A stretch of 64,000 nt of DNA from Pieris napi (taxonomy: Eukaryota > Arthropoda > Insecta > Lepidoptera > Pieridae), in NCBI RefSeq assembly GCF_905475465.1, contig NC_062241.1, positions 7,378,001 to 7,442,000 on the forward strand, written 5' to 3'. A model generated the notes under the pieces. That model was not told where the DNA came from. It was given only the letters and a program-made list of their open reading frames with translations, and made no database searches. Positions 32,669 through 44,008 of the stretch are shown piece by piece; position 1 is the first letter of the stretch; each line of letters starts with the position of its first letter. A program made the position numbers and the translations under genes.

Positions 32669-32728
32669 TAATTGTTTGCAACGAACCTATCGGGAAATAC
32701 CCGATAATTTTGAAGCTCGTGTGGTATT
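32603..32728. repeat. inverted repeat centred on the 26-bp palindrome
   Basis: AATACCACAAGAGCTTCAAA at 32603-32622 faces its imperfect complement TTTTGAAGCTCGTGTGGTAT at about 32708-32727, and GCAAACAA faces ATTGTTTGC, with the palindrome between them. The right arm has about 18 extra bases, including CGGGAAATACCCG, itself self-complementary. Confidence 0.75.
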
Positions 32729-32733
32729 CGGGG

Positions 32734-32964
32734 GATTATTTTTCCGACCCAAATGTCGGCCAATAGAATTGCACCATGAGACGAAATGTACAGTTAACAA
32801 ATAAGAATTTCATAATGAATAAAACAACTACTTAATACTTTTCTTGAAGCAACGACCAGAGAAAATTTTCACAAAAAATTATTAGTATAATACCATGTAG
32901 GTTGTACCACGTGACGTCGAATGGTGCAATTCTATTGGCCGATATTTGGGTCGGAAAAATAATC
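32734..32964. mobile_element. 231-bp inverted-repeat element
   Basis: A 43-bp left arm (32734-32776), starting GATTATTTTTCCGACCC, is complementary to 32922-32964 with one mismatch I can see (AATGTCGG versus AATATCGG). The 145-bp loop carries no frame. It begins within 6 bp of the inverted repeat at 32603-32728, so both may be parts of one composite element. No clear target duplication. Confidence 0.8.
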
Positions 32965-33786
32965 AGCAAAAATCATATTTGGGGCATCAAGATGTAAATT
33001 AAGGAATAGACGAAGGACCCCTTCCTTCGTTGAGAACTGAGATTTAGAAAATTCGCTTGTAAGTTTAATAACTTATTAAATATAATGAAGCCATAATCAA
33101 AAAGTGCGATAGACTTTAAATTTCTTAACATTTTGGGTAATCAGGTAAACGCCTATTGTTATGTATTTCAAATATATTTAGAGTAAACGAATCAAAGGGA
33201 CTGAATAGCTAAATTCATTTCTTTTTCGAAATAGCGATGATATGAAGCGATAATTGCGTTATTCAAAGACAATATTATCAATAACATAATAAATTACCAA
33301 AGCATTTTCAATAAAAGCTATTACGTGCGAATTACACGTCCTATGATACAATAATAACGTGCTAAATACATTTCCCACGCAAATTATTACGAAAACATTA
33401 TTTCCATTGAGTTGTTACAAAACCGATATGCAATCGTGACCCTCGAACGCCTACTAGACATTGTAAACATTTAACATCGATCAAAAATAGTCCCTAAGTT
33501 AAAGACATTAGATGCTACAATTCAATGAGAGAGATTGCAGATGTGTGATTAGATAGGGGCAGTAGGGATAACTATTAAACGCCTAATATGTGTACAACAA
33601 TAGTGCTGTAAACAGAAATGAGAACTGTATTATTTTTCAATATTGTGTTTGTACGCTTATGGAAATGCTACATGTAGAGAGATGAGACACTCAAAATTTA
33701 CTAAAGAAGCAGAAGCAGTCTGGAGACATATTATAACTTTTAATAATTAACAACTGAATTTACATTTATATAGTTCTCTTATTGTA
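32965..33786. other. non-coding stretch, nothing recognised
   Basis: No repeat recognised. Confidence 0.4.
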
Positions 33787-34168
33787 TCTATTTTTGAAGT
33801 TATACTTCTTTAGGCGCGTTATGAAAAATTGATGAGAGTGAAATTTTACGATGCGCGCGCACCGTGACACAGAATTAACAGAATGAAGTTGCCCACTTAA
33901 GATCCTACGGCATTGGACATAATTTAAAAACAACATTCGAATAATAATAGAATTTATGTTACACTTAATGTAAGAGAATAATAATAAGTATTTATTTATT
34001 TAATTTTTCAAATGTAAACTGAACTTTATTGACTATAATGACTCCTTTTCCAGTCTTTGATTATTTAATTGTAATTAATTATTTGCATGCAATCAAAAAC
34101 TATATTTAATAATGCCAAAGAAGTATAACTTCTTACGCGCGTACATAAGTACACGCACCGTTTTTTTT
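33787..34168 (+). mobile_element. MITE-like element, copy B
   Basis: Same orientation and nearly the same sequence as 28847-29197, including GAAGTTATACTTCTTTAGGC at the left, GCATTGGACATAATT and CATTCGAATAATAATAGAAT inside, and GCCAAAGAAGTATAACTTCT at the right. Few differences suggest recent activity of the family. Confidence 0.78.
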
Positions 34169-37100
34169 AAAATAAATGCACTATTACTATTAATATTTCA
34201 CTTCAAATCATCAAAAATAAACGTTTGAAACGTCCATTTGTTTTTCACCGACTGTTACCATTAGTCTGCGCTAAAGGTGAATTAATGTCAAAGTAGAGTT
34301 CATTAATTCATCACGATTTCAACATCGTGTCATTACACATCTATATATCTTTATGTTTATCTAAATAGTTTTATTATTGATTGATTGTTGATATTAGGCA
34401 ATTTTCTTATCTTCATCTAATGTATCTTTCATTTGAGACTTGATTTAGTGCTTTTTAACATACCGTTTTAATTTACTAATTTGATAATTAAATTTTTTAT
34501 ATCTATGGAGTAAGTTAGGGCCGCCGCAATTGGTTGAAATAACTAAACTACTTAAAACGTATGCTGGTTTAAACACCAAATAATAACAAATATAATTCAG
34601 CAAACCTCAGTAGAAAGTACTTGAATTTCTTAGAAGGGTAAATAAATTTACTAAAAGTTATTTACTTTCCAAGCTATAGATAGCTTTACTAATATAGTAG
34701 TACCTACTTATTAAGCAGGTGTAGGTTGGGAGGTAAAAATACACATAAAAATAATTATGGATGACACAAATTAACATACAATTCATAGGTGACCCACTGC
34801 ACATGTCAAGAGATAAAAGCAGTACAACACAATTATTTTTGGTCCTCCGAACATTTCTCAAATAGGTATTAAGCTAACCAGTTTCAAAATAAGAATGTGA
34901 GAATTTATATTGTTATTCCAATTTACCCTCACTTCACTCTTTATTTTAATTCACTATAATCTGTTAGCTATGACATACTATAAGATATATACTTGAGGTA
35001 GTATCTTGTTAGGTCGTAGTTATTTCGCTGTGAGACCACATCAAAGGACGTTAAGCCCCCTCAAATTAGGTTACACGTTCAGTTCACCCCACTTAACTGT
35101 GTACGGGATGTTGTAAGGTTCGTAGAGCCTTTTATAAATAATGTTTTCTCTGTGGCTTCACTTAGAAGAACTGATACAAAGTAAGTATTTACGGCAATTC
35201 TTGATAATTTATTATACGCTAGAGGCGTACTTCAAGCATTTTTACTACAAGTGGTATTTTTTTTATGGCCTGGTTTCTTTTCTTATTTACCATTCTTAAT
35301 CAGTCACGATTAGCGCATTTCGTTATTAAGATCACTTAAAACTAAACTTTGAAATATAGGTACATCTGCCCTATGGCTCATGCCATCATGTACTTGGTTT
35401 ATTCATTTGTTTGTTCAAAATTATTGTATTAGAAATAAGAAGAGAAAGAGAAAATAAGAGGATGAAATGCGCAGGAACTAGACTAGACGGATCTAGGTCT
35501 AAGACACTAAGTCACAAAGGGCTATTTTCTATAAACATGAAATTTGTTAAAACGCATCTCTAGACTTCTCGTATACAGCCTACATTCGGCAGATTCTGTA
35601 ATAAGACACACAAAATGACAAATTGATTATATTACGTCGTTAGTTTATGGAATCAATTTCAAAATCTTCATCCCTGAAGCTCCTAAAGCTCACCTTGCCT
35701 ACACTACTTCAGTATGCATAAGACAGATTACAGACACATTGTATTGGCTACATTTGCATACTAAATGAAAAGGGATTTGCATTCTGCATAATATATAATA
35801 AATTATAATATGAGTAATGACGATCTTCGAATGATTATACACTATATGAACCAACAGGAAAACTTGCGAAATTATAGTGTATTTAGTATAAAAAATCATG
35901 AAATGAAAAACTATACCCTCTAATCCACGTTCCCTTCAAATAAAAATGGTAAATATATCAGCTTATCATTAAAAATCTATAAAAATATTATTATGTTAAG
36001 AATTCTCTATAAAATAAATAAACTAATTCTTAGATTTTATTAAGTTTTAACGAAGCTTGAATACATATTAGAATATACAAAACTATAATTTTAATTTATG
36101 AACATAAACATTCTTTATTATTAGAATAAGAGAACTTACTCAAGCAGAGATGAGATTTCATAGATAGATAACTCATCTGTACCTTGCACTTACACATAGA
36201 CATAGACATATCATTTATTACAAACAAAAACACATACACATAAACACACAAAATAACCTTAATCAAAGAGAAATAATTAAGAGAGATATTGTTATCATTT
36301 TATCCTTTTCCCATTCGGTTCGTTTCAAGAATGTAATGCGTGTGTGCTGTAGCTGTAATTGGCCCTGGATCAGCATTATGCTGAGGAGCAGGATGTTCCA
36401 CAGCGCTGGTCATTCTGCCAAAGACCACATAAGGTAGTTTGCGCCTCAGTCGCAAAAAAAGAAGAATGTATTAATACTTAGTAGAAAAGAATAATTATAA
36501 TATTAGTAAAAGCTAGCTGTGTAAGTAATGAAGTCTTGTATAATGTGGTGTGAAGTAAATTAAATTAAATTAAAAGTTAAAAATACGAATAATTGTTAAG
36601 AATTAGATAAAATTTTTGACAGGTTTGAATGTTACAAAAAAGTTTTTTCAAGCGTTAATTTGTCATTATCATATGTTATATCAAATAAGCTTATGTGTAC
36701 AATAATGATCATTACAGAAAAACGTACTCTGTATTTTTTAAAGATTTGAATGAATACGACCTCTGTGGTCATATTTGTCTACAGAATATCAAAACCAAAA
36801 TAATGGAAACAATAAAGACACACCGAATAAAGAGAATACGATACTGTTCTTTCACATTTTAACATAAAACTTCATCAGTAAATTATTTTCAAAACGTTTA
36901 TTTGACACAAGAAATAATTCATTTAAAATCCGATTAAATGAATCTCGTGCCAATAAGATTGAAGAAATAAATTAAAACTCAGATCAAACTCTCGCTTTAA
37001 TCTTTAGTTTTCAATCACGTCGTAGTAGACTATGATTAATTTAGGACTGAAGTTGAAATAACCATTATCCACTATTTACATTACAGATAAAACTAATTAA

Positions 37101-37282
37101 ACTTGGTCTTAAAAGAATTACTCCCAAGAAAATAAAAGTTGTACAAGAGTATAATGGGTCTTCAGAATTTTTTATGAGTAGAAATTAGATTCACTGGCTT
37201 CTTGCCCGCACATTTTTTTTCATTACTGTCACTTTTACGTATATACAGCTAATAAAGTGATATAAAATTGACACTTTTTGGT
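34169..37282. other. long non-coding stretch
   Basis: Mostly A+T-rich without recognised repeats. A less A+T-rich block at about 36330-36460 (TGAGGAGCAGGATGTTCCAC, GTTTGCGCCTCAGTCGC) looks repeat-derived, but I cannot assign it. The 67- and 66-codon minus frames at 34658 and 35699 show no motifs. Confidence 0.4.
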
Positions 37283-37775
37283 CTTTATTAAATAAAATAA
37301 AAATATTTATTATGGAAAATAAGATACCGGTATCACTTATTCCACGTCATTAAATTTGTATTGGTAGACTCTACTACTCATCGACAAAGAAGACAGAGGG
37401 TGAGCTGAGAGAAAAAGCAGGCGTAAAAAACTTTCGGTACTCTTTTAAAATATCAAATCAAACAAAATGATAATGGCAAACAATATATTTTAAAATATTG
37501 CAAATTAATTACAAGTAGCCTGTCTAGCACTAGACCCAGGCCCTTTTATCAACTAGATAATCGTTAACTTTATAGTAAGCCTTTAAAGCTGTGTAGCTTT
37601 TCTTTAATACATTTCTTAAATTTATTAAAAGGCAGAGATAAAAGAGCCTCTGGGATTTTATTAAAGAAAAATTCCCCTTTTCAAAAAAAGAATCACTAAC
37701 TTTAGACAGTCTAGTACGGAGAAATTGCAGCCTGCGTTTGTTCTGAGTATTAACATTATGCGTAACATACTGCAT
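37283..37775 (-). pseudogene. 5'-truncated non-LTR retrotransposon tail
   Basis: Minus strand: HNVNTQNKRRLQFLRTRLSK, a K-rich segment, then AYYKVNDYLVDKRAWV and stop, with a small insertion and frame change relative to the 19131 copy near KSYTALK. The 3' UTR to the left shares CCACGTCATTAAATTTG and GACAGAGGGTG with the other copies and ends in A-rich AATAAAAATATTTATTATGG (complement strand). Confidence 0.8.
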
Positions 37776-38533
37776 AACACATTATTCTAGCTACCACAAT
37801 GCCACAGTGTTAAAAAACCCAGTACCACTACGTTCTTAGCCTAGGATTAATGTATTTGTATCTTTGATTATTTTCTTTATAGAGAAATAGATGAACACTT
37901 CATCGATTTTTGTCGACACTGTTTTTCTTCACCGTCTATTGCACTGATTAACGACTAACGACCTCGGGGTTGAACTTTGCACGCCTAGGCACGCTAACAC
38001 TATATACCCAATCTAAGTGTTAACCCGTATCGATTGTTTCAAAGCATCTTCATACTAAACTATGAGGTTCTTTTATAAATAACAAAAAACAAACAATGCT
38101 AACTTATCTGGGCGTTGGTTAAATTTTTTACACTTCCGCTATTAAATCAAAATTTACATAAAAATACAGATTCATCATCTCACTAACAGAATGCACTTAA
38201 AAAAGGGTTGGATGCGGGAGTTAAATCAACAAAGGAAGATCTATTAAATATTGAAAGGATAAACAGACAATGGAGCATAACAATAACAAGATAACAATAT
38301 CCTATTACCGTATGTTTCATAACATAATTAAATTATAGGGATAGAACACGATTATAAAACTGTACAAGTGAAAATTTGAATGCCTGAAGTGCGATCTGTT
38401 GTAGTCTATAGACTTAATAAATTAATTACTACTAATTGACAATATTCATACTTTATATAACTACATTGTTTCATGTTATTTGATAAAACAGGTCTTTACC
38501 AAATTATATTGCAATTAATGTTTACGTCACATT
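37776..38533. other. non-coding stretch, nothing recognised
   Basis: No clear repeat, apart from a weak SINE-like GTTTTTCTTCACCGTCTATTG near 37921 that I do not annotate. Confidence 0.4.
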
Positions 38534-38792
38534 ATCAGTGTCGGCGTAGTGGTTTCAGCGTGCGACTCTCATTTCTGATGTCGTTGGTTCGATCCCCGTC
38601 AGTGTCTCGTCTGACTTTTTGCCTATGTACGCATATAACACTCGCTCGTACTGTGAAGGAAAACATCGTGAGGAAACCGGCATGGCTTAGACTCAAACAG
38701 TGTGTCAAGCTACCTACTTAGCTATTAGAAAAAACAAGTGATCACGAATCAGATAGAGAAATCTGAGACCCAGGCCTAAAAGGTTAAAGTTA
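38534..38792 (+). repeat. tRNA-derived SINE (main family)
   Basis: Head CAGTGTCGGCGTAGTGGTTT, GCGTGCGACTCTCATTTCTG, B box GGTTCGATCCCC (38587-38598), then GTGAAGGAAAACATCGTGAG, GAAACCGGCATGGCTTAGAC, ATCACGAATCAGATAG and GACCCAGGCCTAAAAGGTT. Nearly full length with a small central deletion after ACTCAAACAGTG. The 82-codon frame over it is incidental. Confidence 0.85.
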
Positions 38793-40350
38793 TCAGTACC
38801 TAATGACAGAAATTTGTTAATAGTTTGTTGTAGTTTAGTGTAAATTTTTTATTGTTCTATCAAAAATATTTATTCAATTTATATTTGCTTTTTGCTATTT
38901 TAATTTAACTAAAAGAGACGCTGAACTACGTAAAGTTAAAAAAAATATTATTAAATCCTTTGAGTTAAAAGTTTGGCTTTGATCTATAAAACAATTGGAT
39001 TTGTTTCAAACTCCTTCTACATACAGCATCTGTGTAATAAAGGTAAATATACTTTTAAAACGATTATAAAGTTTAACATAACAATAAGATTATTTAAAGC
39101 AAACAAAGATTAAAAAGATATTAGTAATAGGATAGGGTGTAATTGTTATAACAAATACCTTTTATACGGCTTGAACTATATACGTCGCTTTTATGGTTGA
39201 TGGATTTATAACTCCACAGATAAAACATCAATGGGTCTGTTAGATTTAGAAAGGATTATTATTTTTTTTGCTCCAGGTACGTTGGTCCGGGAGTGGCTTT
39301 TCGACTGATTAATTTTATTTACTGGCAAAGTTTATATTTTGCAGGATTATAGCACCGATATATATTATCATTCAATTTCATCTATTATTTACATTAACTA
39401 AATCAAATAACAAACTTTTGAGCTGTGTCCGTTTAATTTTACAGTGGTAGTTATATCTATCTATATATCTATCTATTGTAGTACTAATTACAAGTCTTTA
39501 AAGACCTCTGAGTCGTCCGTTAAATTACATTTGTAAATGTATATTTATACATATTATATATTATACCAAAAAAACGGTGAAACTCAGCTTTGATATTTAT
39601 GCCTGTTTATTCAAAAGTAGCAAAGGACGATAAAAATCTATTTAGCTGCCTTATTTTAATGAACTAATAATACTTTGAGTATGGTCTATATAGATTTATG
39701 TTGTATTTATTCGTTATATTATATTTCATTTGAAACCTTAAGACATTTATCTGAAAGTCCCCATCAACTATCCGATTAGGTTGGATTAATACATTCTTAA
39801 AGTAGAGTAAGAAAGGTAACCGACAAATAACGCTTTATATAGTCGCTACTGTGGTTTTTAATGCTCTTCGATAAACCTCTTTAGTCCTATAAAAAATTGC
39901 TTTGATGTCACCCTACTTATACAGAGTGTTACGTTTAACGTGGCCCAATTTAAATAAAAAACTGACTAAATTTTTAAACAATTAGCTTATCTTGCATGAA
40001 ACAAAACTTTGAAAATAATAACTTATCTTTCATGAAGTGCCTTATTATATAATATAGGTTAAAATTAATACTGAATTTGCTCGATTTCGTCAGCATTGAA
40101 TAAGGTTAACTTGTAGATATGCTATATTATGTACTTCAATAATTAATACCTTATAATCCTCGGATGTATTTAAAATATTAGTATTTTCATTTAAAGGTTA
40201 TGTCACTTAATATGTAGAGATATTCACTTAATAGGACTATATAAAATAGTTATTTTAATAATATATTACCTGACCATGCATACAAGTACGTCAGTCGGAA
40301 GTATAAAAGTAAGTACGTCGCATAAATTAAATAATAGATAAAGTAACTAT
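38793..40350. other. non-coding stretch
   Basis: Contains TTTTTTTTGCTCCAG|GTACGT at 39276/39277, a weaker AG|GT combination on the plus strand. No repeat recognised. Confidence 0.4.
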
Positions 40351-40410
40351 CTATATTTAAAAAAAAATATTTGTATGGAAAAACCATACAATTTTTTTTT
40401 TTAAATATAG
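40351..40410. repeat. 60-bp hairpin
   Basis: CTATATTTAA plus an A run and TTTGTATGG faces CCATACA, a T run and TTAAATATAG around a 5-nt A loop. Weak matches further out (GTCGGAAGTATAAAAG at about 40293 and CCCTTATACTTCAGTTTGG at about 40449) could be ends of a larger foldback element. Confidence 0.6.
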
Positions 40411-42083
40411 AACATAGATATTATTGTATTCGGCAACACAGAGCTTTCCCCTTATACTTCAGTTTGGAATATTGAACACTCCGTATATCTCATAAAGTGT
40501 AGAGCACACGTCTACAATATTATAAGCAGATTATACTAATAAATATCCGTTGCGCACTTAAGCCATTTCATAGATGTACTTACTCGAGTTTACGGGTATA
40601 TTCATGTTATATTGTCTGAAAGACACTTAAATTGACTGGTTAAGTATGATGTATCTCTAAGAGACACTGTTTAATACTGACTTAATCAAGATTAGATCAA
40701 TTTTAAATGACGTCAATACAGAAAAGGTATTTGCCGCTCCTTCACTACGCTTCTAAATGAACTATAGTTCACACATATATAGTTATACACACTAAACTTA
40801 ACTTTTTTATTTAAATATATCTACTTATTTAGTCGCGCACCTCATCTATGAATGTTGTGATAGTGTATCGCACAATGTCCTCCCCTGTCTTTGGAAAGCC
40901 TCAACGCCTGGCTAATGTGCCAGAAATTTCGTAATTATAGGAGGAACACAATCCTGATATATGAAGGTATCATATAATTATAATTTATGTCCCTAAATCT
41001 AATTAAACTCACTGTTACATTCATAATATTTGTTATTTGGGACGAAATGTATATTTTAATTAAATGATACAGTATTGCGCTATCCTATAATAATTATCAT
41101 GTAATAATAAAAGTGATTTTCAAAATGTAATCGAAATCTTGCTTAGAGAAGAACTCCAGACCTTTGCATGATATAATATAAACGTTCGTCTTTTTAAGAC
41201 AATTTTTTAGGTAACGAAAACTGTGTTTACATCCGAATTTTTTTTAATGATAGTAAACATTTACTGGTCAAATTTATAAGAGTATGGCATTACAAACTAT
41301 ATGTACCTATATGTAAAATATTTCGCATCATAAAATAATATGAGTGAACAGGCAAAAGCTCTACTATTTGTTAGTGCTAATAATTAGTTTTTTTCATTCT
41401 TTAATGCTACATGGTCACCCATGTTAGTAGCTGCGTAGAAGTATGCTTTTTCTGGTCCACTGGAAGTCGATTCCACAGCTCCAAGTCTGCAAAATGCCTA
41501 GAGAAGTGAATGCCTAGGAAGAGCTCCAGCAATCGAAGTTCGTAATCGTAACGTTTTAAATCTAAGCAAATAATTTTTAAATTAAATTAATAAATGCTAT
41601 TATTATCCTATTTCTACTTAAAACGGAAATAAATATTGACCATGAGGCACACTATGAAAATAATGATTTTGTTTCTGTTTTAGTCTGTATGTATTTTTCA
41701 TTATTCCGCTCGTTCGTGTTGAATATACTAGTATGGTAGTAATTTGTTATGTCTATAATAATTTTGTATAAAATCTACTAGAAAAATAGCCCAACAAAAA
41801 GTTAACTGTTGAAACCATATATGTTGAACAATATGCCTTAAGAATATTAATTGTGTCCACTTACTTGACAACTTAAATCTTGAAATGAGCGTTTTACAAC
41901 AACTACATTTTATTTAATAACTATGATTCATAACATTGGTTACCAGTTGAATCTATAACGTATAAAAAAACAACTGAATATCGCAGAAAATTGTATTTGC
42001 CACTATCCCATTTATAAAACGATCACATTCGAGTTCGTTATAATTCAATTTCAAACGTCGAACGTTTATGCTTTTTTTAAATA
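40411..42083. other. non-coding stretch
   Basis: AATTTTTTAG|GTAACG at 41210/41211 is a weak AG|GT motif. A block at 41415-41550 is less A+T-rich but unassigned. Confidence 0.4.
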
Positions 42084-43368
42084 TTAGGTTGGGGAAAAAG
42101 TCTTTTCGCATTATAGTATGTATGAACTTGTAATAAAATCTCTTTGGCTATACTATATGTATCTGGCTGGTTTTGTTATCAAGGAAAGTTGAGATTTTAA
42201 AGAAGATAATTCCAAAATCAAATTAGGATAATGACTGTTTTTTATTTATTTTTCGTACCGTCAAGATGAGTGAATCGAATGAAGAAATTCGATACATTTT
42301 AAAATTTTACTACAAAAAAGGTCAAAATGCAACACAAGCAGCGAAAATTTTTTGCGATGTTTATGGACCTAGTGCAGTGTCTGTGAGAGTAGCACAAATT
42401 TGGTTTAAGCGTTTTCAATCCGGAAATTTTGATGTCAAAGATCCAAGTCGCTCTGGTCGCCCTATGACAGATAAAATGTATGCAATTTTTGAAAAAGTGG
42501 AGCAAGATCGGCATATCAGTAGTTACGACGTAGCTGAAGAACGGGGAATTGACCACAAAACAGTTTTGGCGCATTTGAAAAAAACTGGGTACACAAAAAA
42601 GCTCAATACTTGGGTACCTCACGAGCTCACTGTAAGAAACCTAATGAACTGTGTACCCATTTTTGATTCTTTATTACGACTTAATGAAACCGAACCATTT
42701 TTGAAGAAGCTGATAACTGATGATGAAAAGTGGATCACGTACGACAAGAACGTGCGAAAAAGGTCGTGGTCAAAGGCCGGTCAGGCTTCACAGACTGTGG
42801 CGAAACCCGGGATAACTCGCAACAAGGTGATGCTGTGTGTGTGGTGGGATTGGAAGGGCATTATTCATTATGAGCTGTTACCACCAGGCAGGACCATCGA
42901 TTCTGAACTCACCTGCTAACAACTGATGAGATAAAAGCAAGAAGTTGAGAGAAAGCGGCCGGAATTAATCACCAGAAGGGGTGTGGTTTTTCATCATGAT
43001 AACGCTAGACCTCACACATCTTTGGCCACTCAGCAAAAACTAAGAGAGCTTGGCTGGGAGGTGATAATGCATCCGACGTATAGTCCTGACCTTGCACCTT
43101 CAGATTTCCACCTGTTTCAGTCTCTTCAGAATTCTTTAGGAAGTGTCAGGTTATCATCACGAGAGGACTGCCAAAACCAATTATCGCGGTATTTTGATCA
43201 GAAGCCCCAAAATTTCTATAGCAATGGGATCATGTCCCTACCTAAATAATGGCAAAAAGTTATCGAACAAAATGGTACCTACATACTTTAGTTAAATGTA
43301 AATAAACTATATTAAAATATGTTTTGAATTTTCTTAAAAAATGCGAAGAAACTTTTTCCCCAACCTAT
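42084..43368 (+). mobile_element. mariner transposon
   Basis: 1285 bp. The ends are inverted repeats of about 28 bp: left TTAGGTTGGGGAAAAAGTCT then TTTCGCATT, right AATGCGAAGAAACTTTTTCC then CCAACCTAT. TA lies just outside on both sides (42082-42083 and 43369-43370), the target duplication expected for this superfamily. It encodes one transposase gene (42266-43291), now broken. Length and organisation are those of a complete mariner; the subfamily is not assigned. Confidence 0.95.
42266..43291 (+). pseudogene. mariner transposase (D,D34D) with three in-frame stops
   Basis: 341 codons before the final stop, about the usual mariner length. Residues 1-110 form the DNA-binding region with two helix-turn-helix-like segments (QAAKIFCDVYG; RVAQIWFKRFQSG) and a GRP turn (64-66). 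The linker motif WVPHEL is at 116-121. The catalytic triad is present: D153 in TDDEKW, D245 in HHDNARPH and D280 in APSDFHLF, with 34 residues between the last two. The frame is never shifted but is cut by TAA at codons 218 (42917), 223 (42932) and 328 (43247), each one base from a plausible sense codon. The protein would cut and paste the element in the nucleus; this copy is inactive. Confidence 0.93.
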
Positions 43369-43742
43369 TATAAAACCTTTCACTTTTAATTATTTTTAAC
43401 AAATTTAAATTTGGAATTTTAACCTTTGTATACATACCGCGCTACCATCCCACCATCGCATGTTTGTTAGATACCTTTGGAATCTATTATTATAGGAAAT
43501 TACAAAAAACCAATATATATGGTAAGCAATAATTCTATACTTTAATAAGACTTTCCAAACGAAAAAATAATTGCACGGGCAATTTAAAGTCCATTACAGA
43601 GACAAAACGTTGAATTTCTTTTTGTATACGTCTAAAGAGACAACGGGGATTCTTCATGTTTATTTAACGACATCCATTCAGAAGTCCACTGTTTGCTGTC
43701 CATGTTTTTTTGTTGACGCTACTTAAATACGGCTACTGTTTT
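43369..43742. other. non-coding stretch, nothing recognised
   Basis: Flank of the mariner; no repeat recognised. Confidence 0.4.
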
Positions 43743-43766
43743 AAACGCATTGAATTCAATGCGTTT
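43743..43766. repeat. 24-bp perfect palindrome
   Basis: Half-site AAACGCATTGAA followed by its exact complement, centred on GAATTC. It adjoins the inverted repeat starting at 43770. Confidence 0.95.
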
Positions 43767-43769
43767 CGG

Positions 43770-44008
43770 TTGTGTACGGTTAGCATATAGAGAAGGTCTT
43801 AAATAATATTATTTACAATAAAAGTAGGTTTTATTATAAGAAATATCTGTCAAACAAAATGTATTTCATGTAATTGAATATTATATGTGTTTTAATGCCT
43901 TTCGTCGCTTAAGTTTCCATTTAAAAATATAAAAATTATCGATTTCATTTCTCAGAGCATTTTCAAATGCGATTCCATCTTTTTCAAAAATTTGCTAACC
44001 GTACACAA
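43770..44008. mobile_element. candidate MITE with 16-bp inverted ends
   Basis: TTGTGTACGGTTAGCA at 43770-43785 and TGCTAACCGTACACAA at 43993-44008 are exact complements and enclose 207 bp of A+T-rich sequence without a frame. No target duplication was found, so element status is uncertain. Confidence 0.45.

Noticed and set aside
37921..37990. Weak SINE-like segment (TTCTTCACCGTC ... ACGACCTCGGGGTT)
   Set aside because: Only scattered similarity to the main SINE family; ends and A/B boxes could not be supported.
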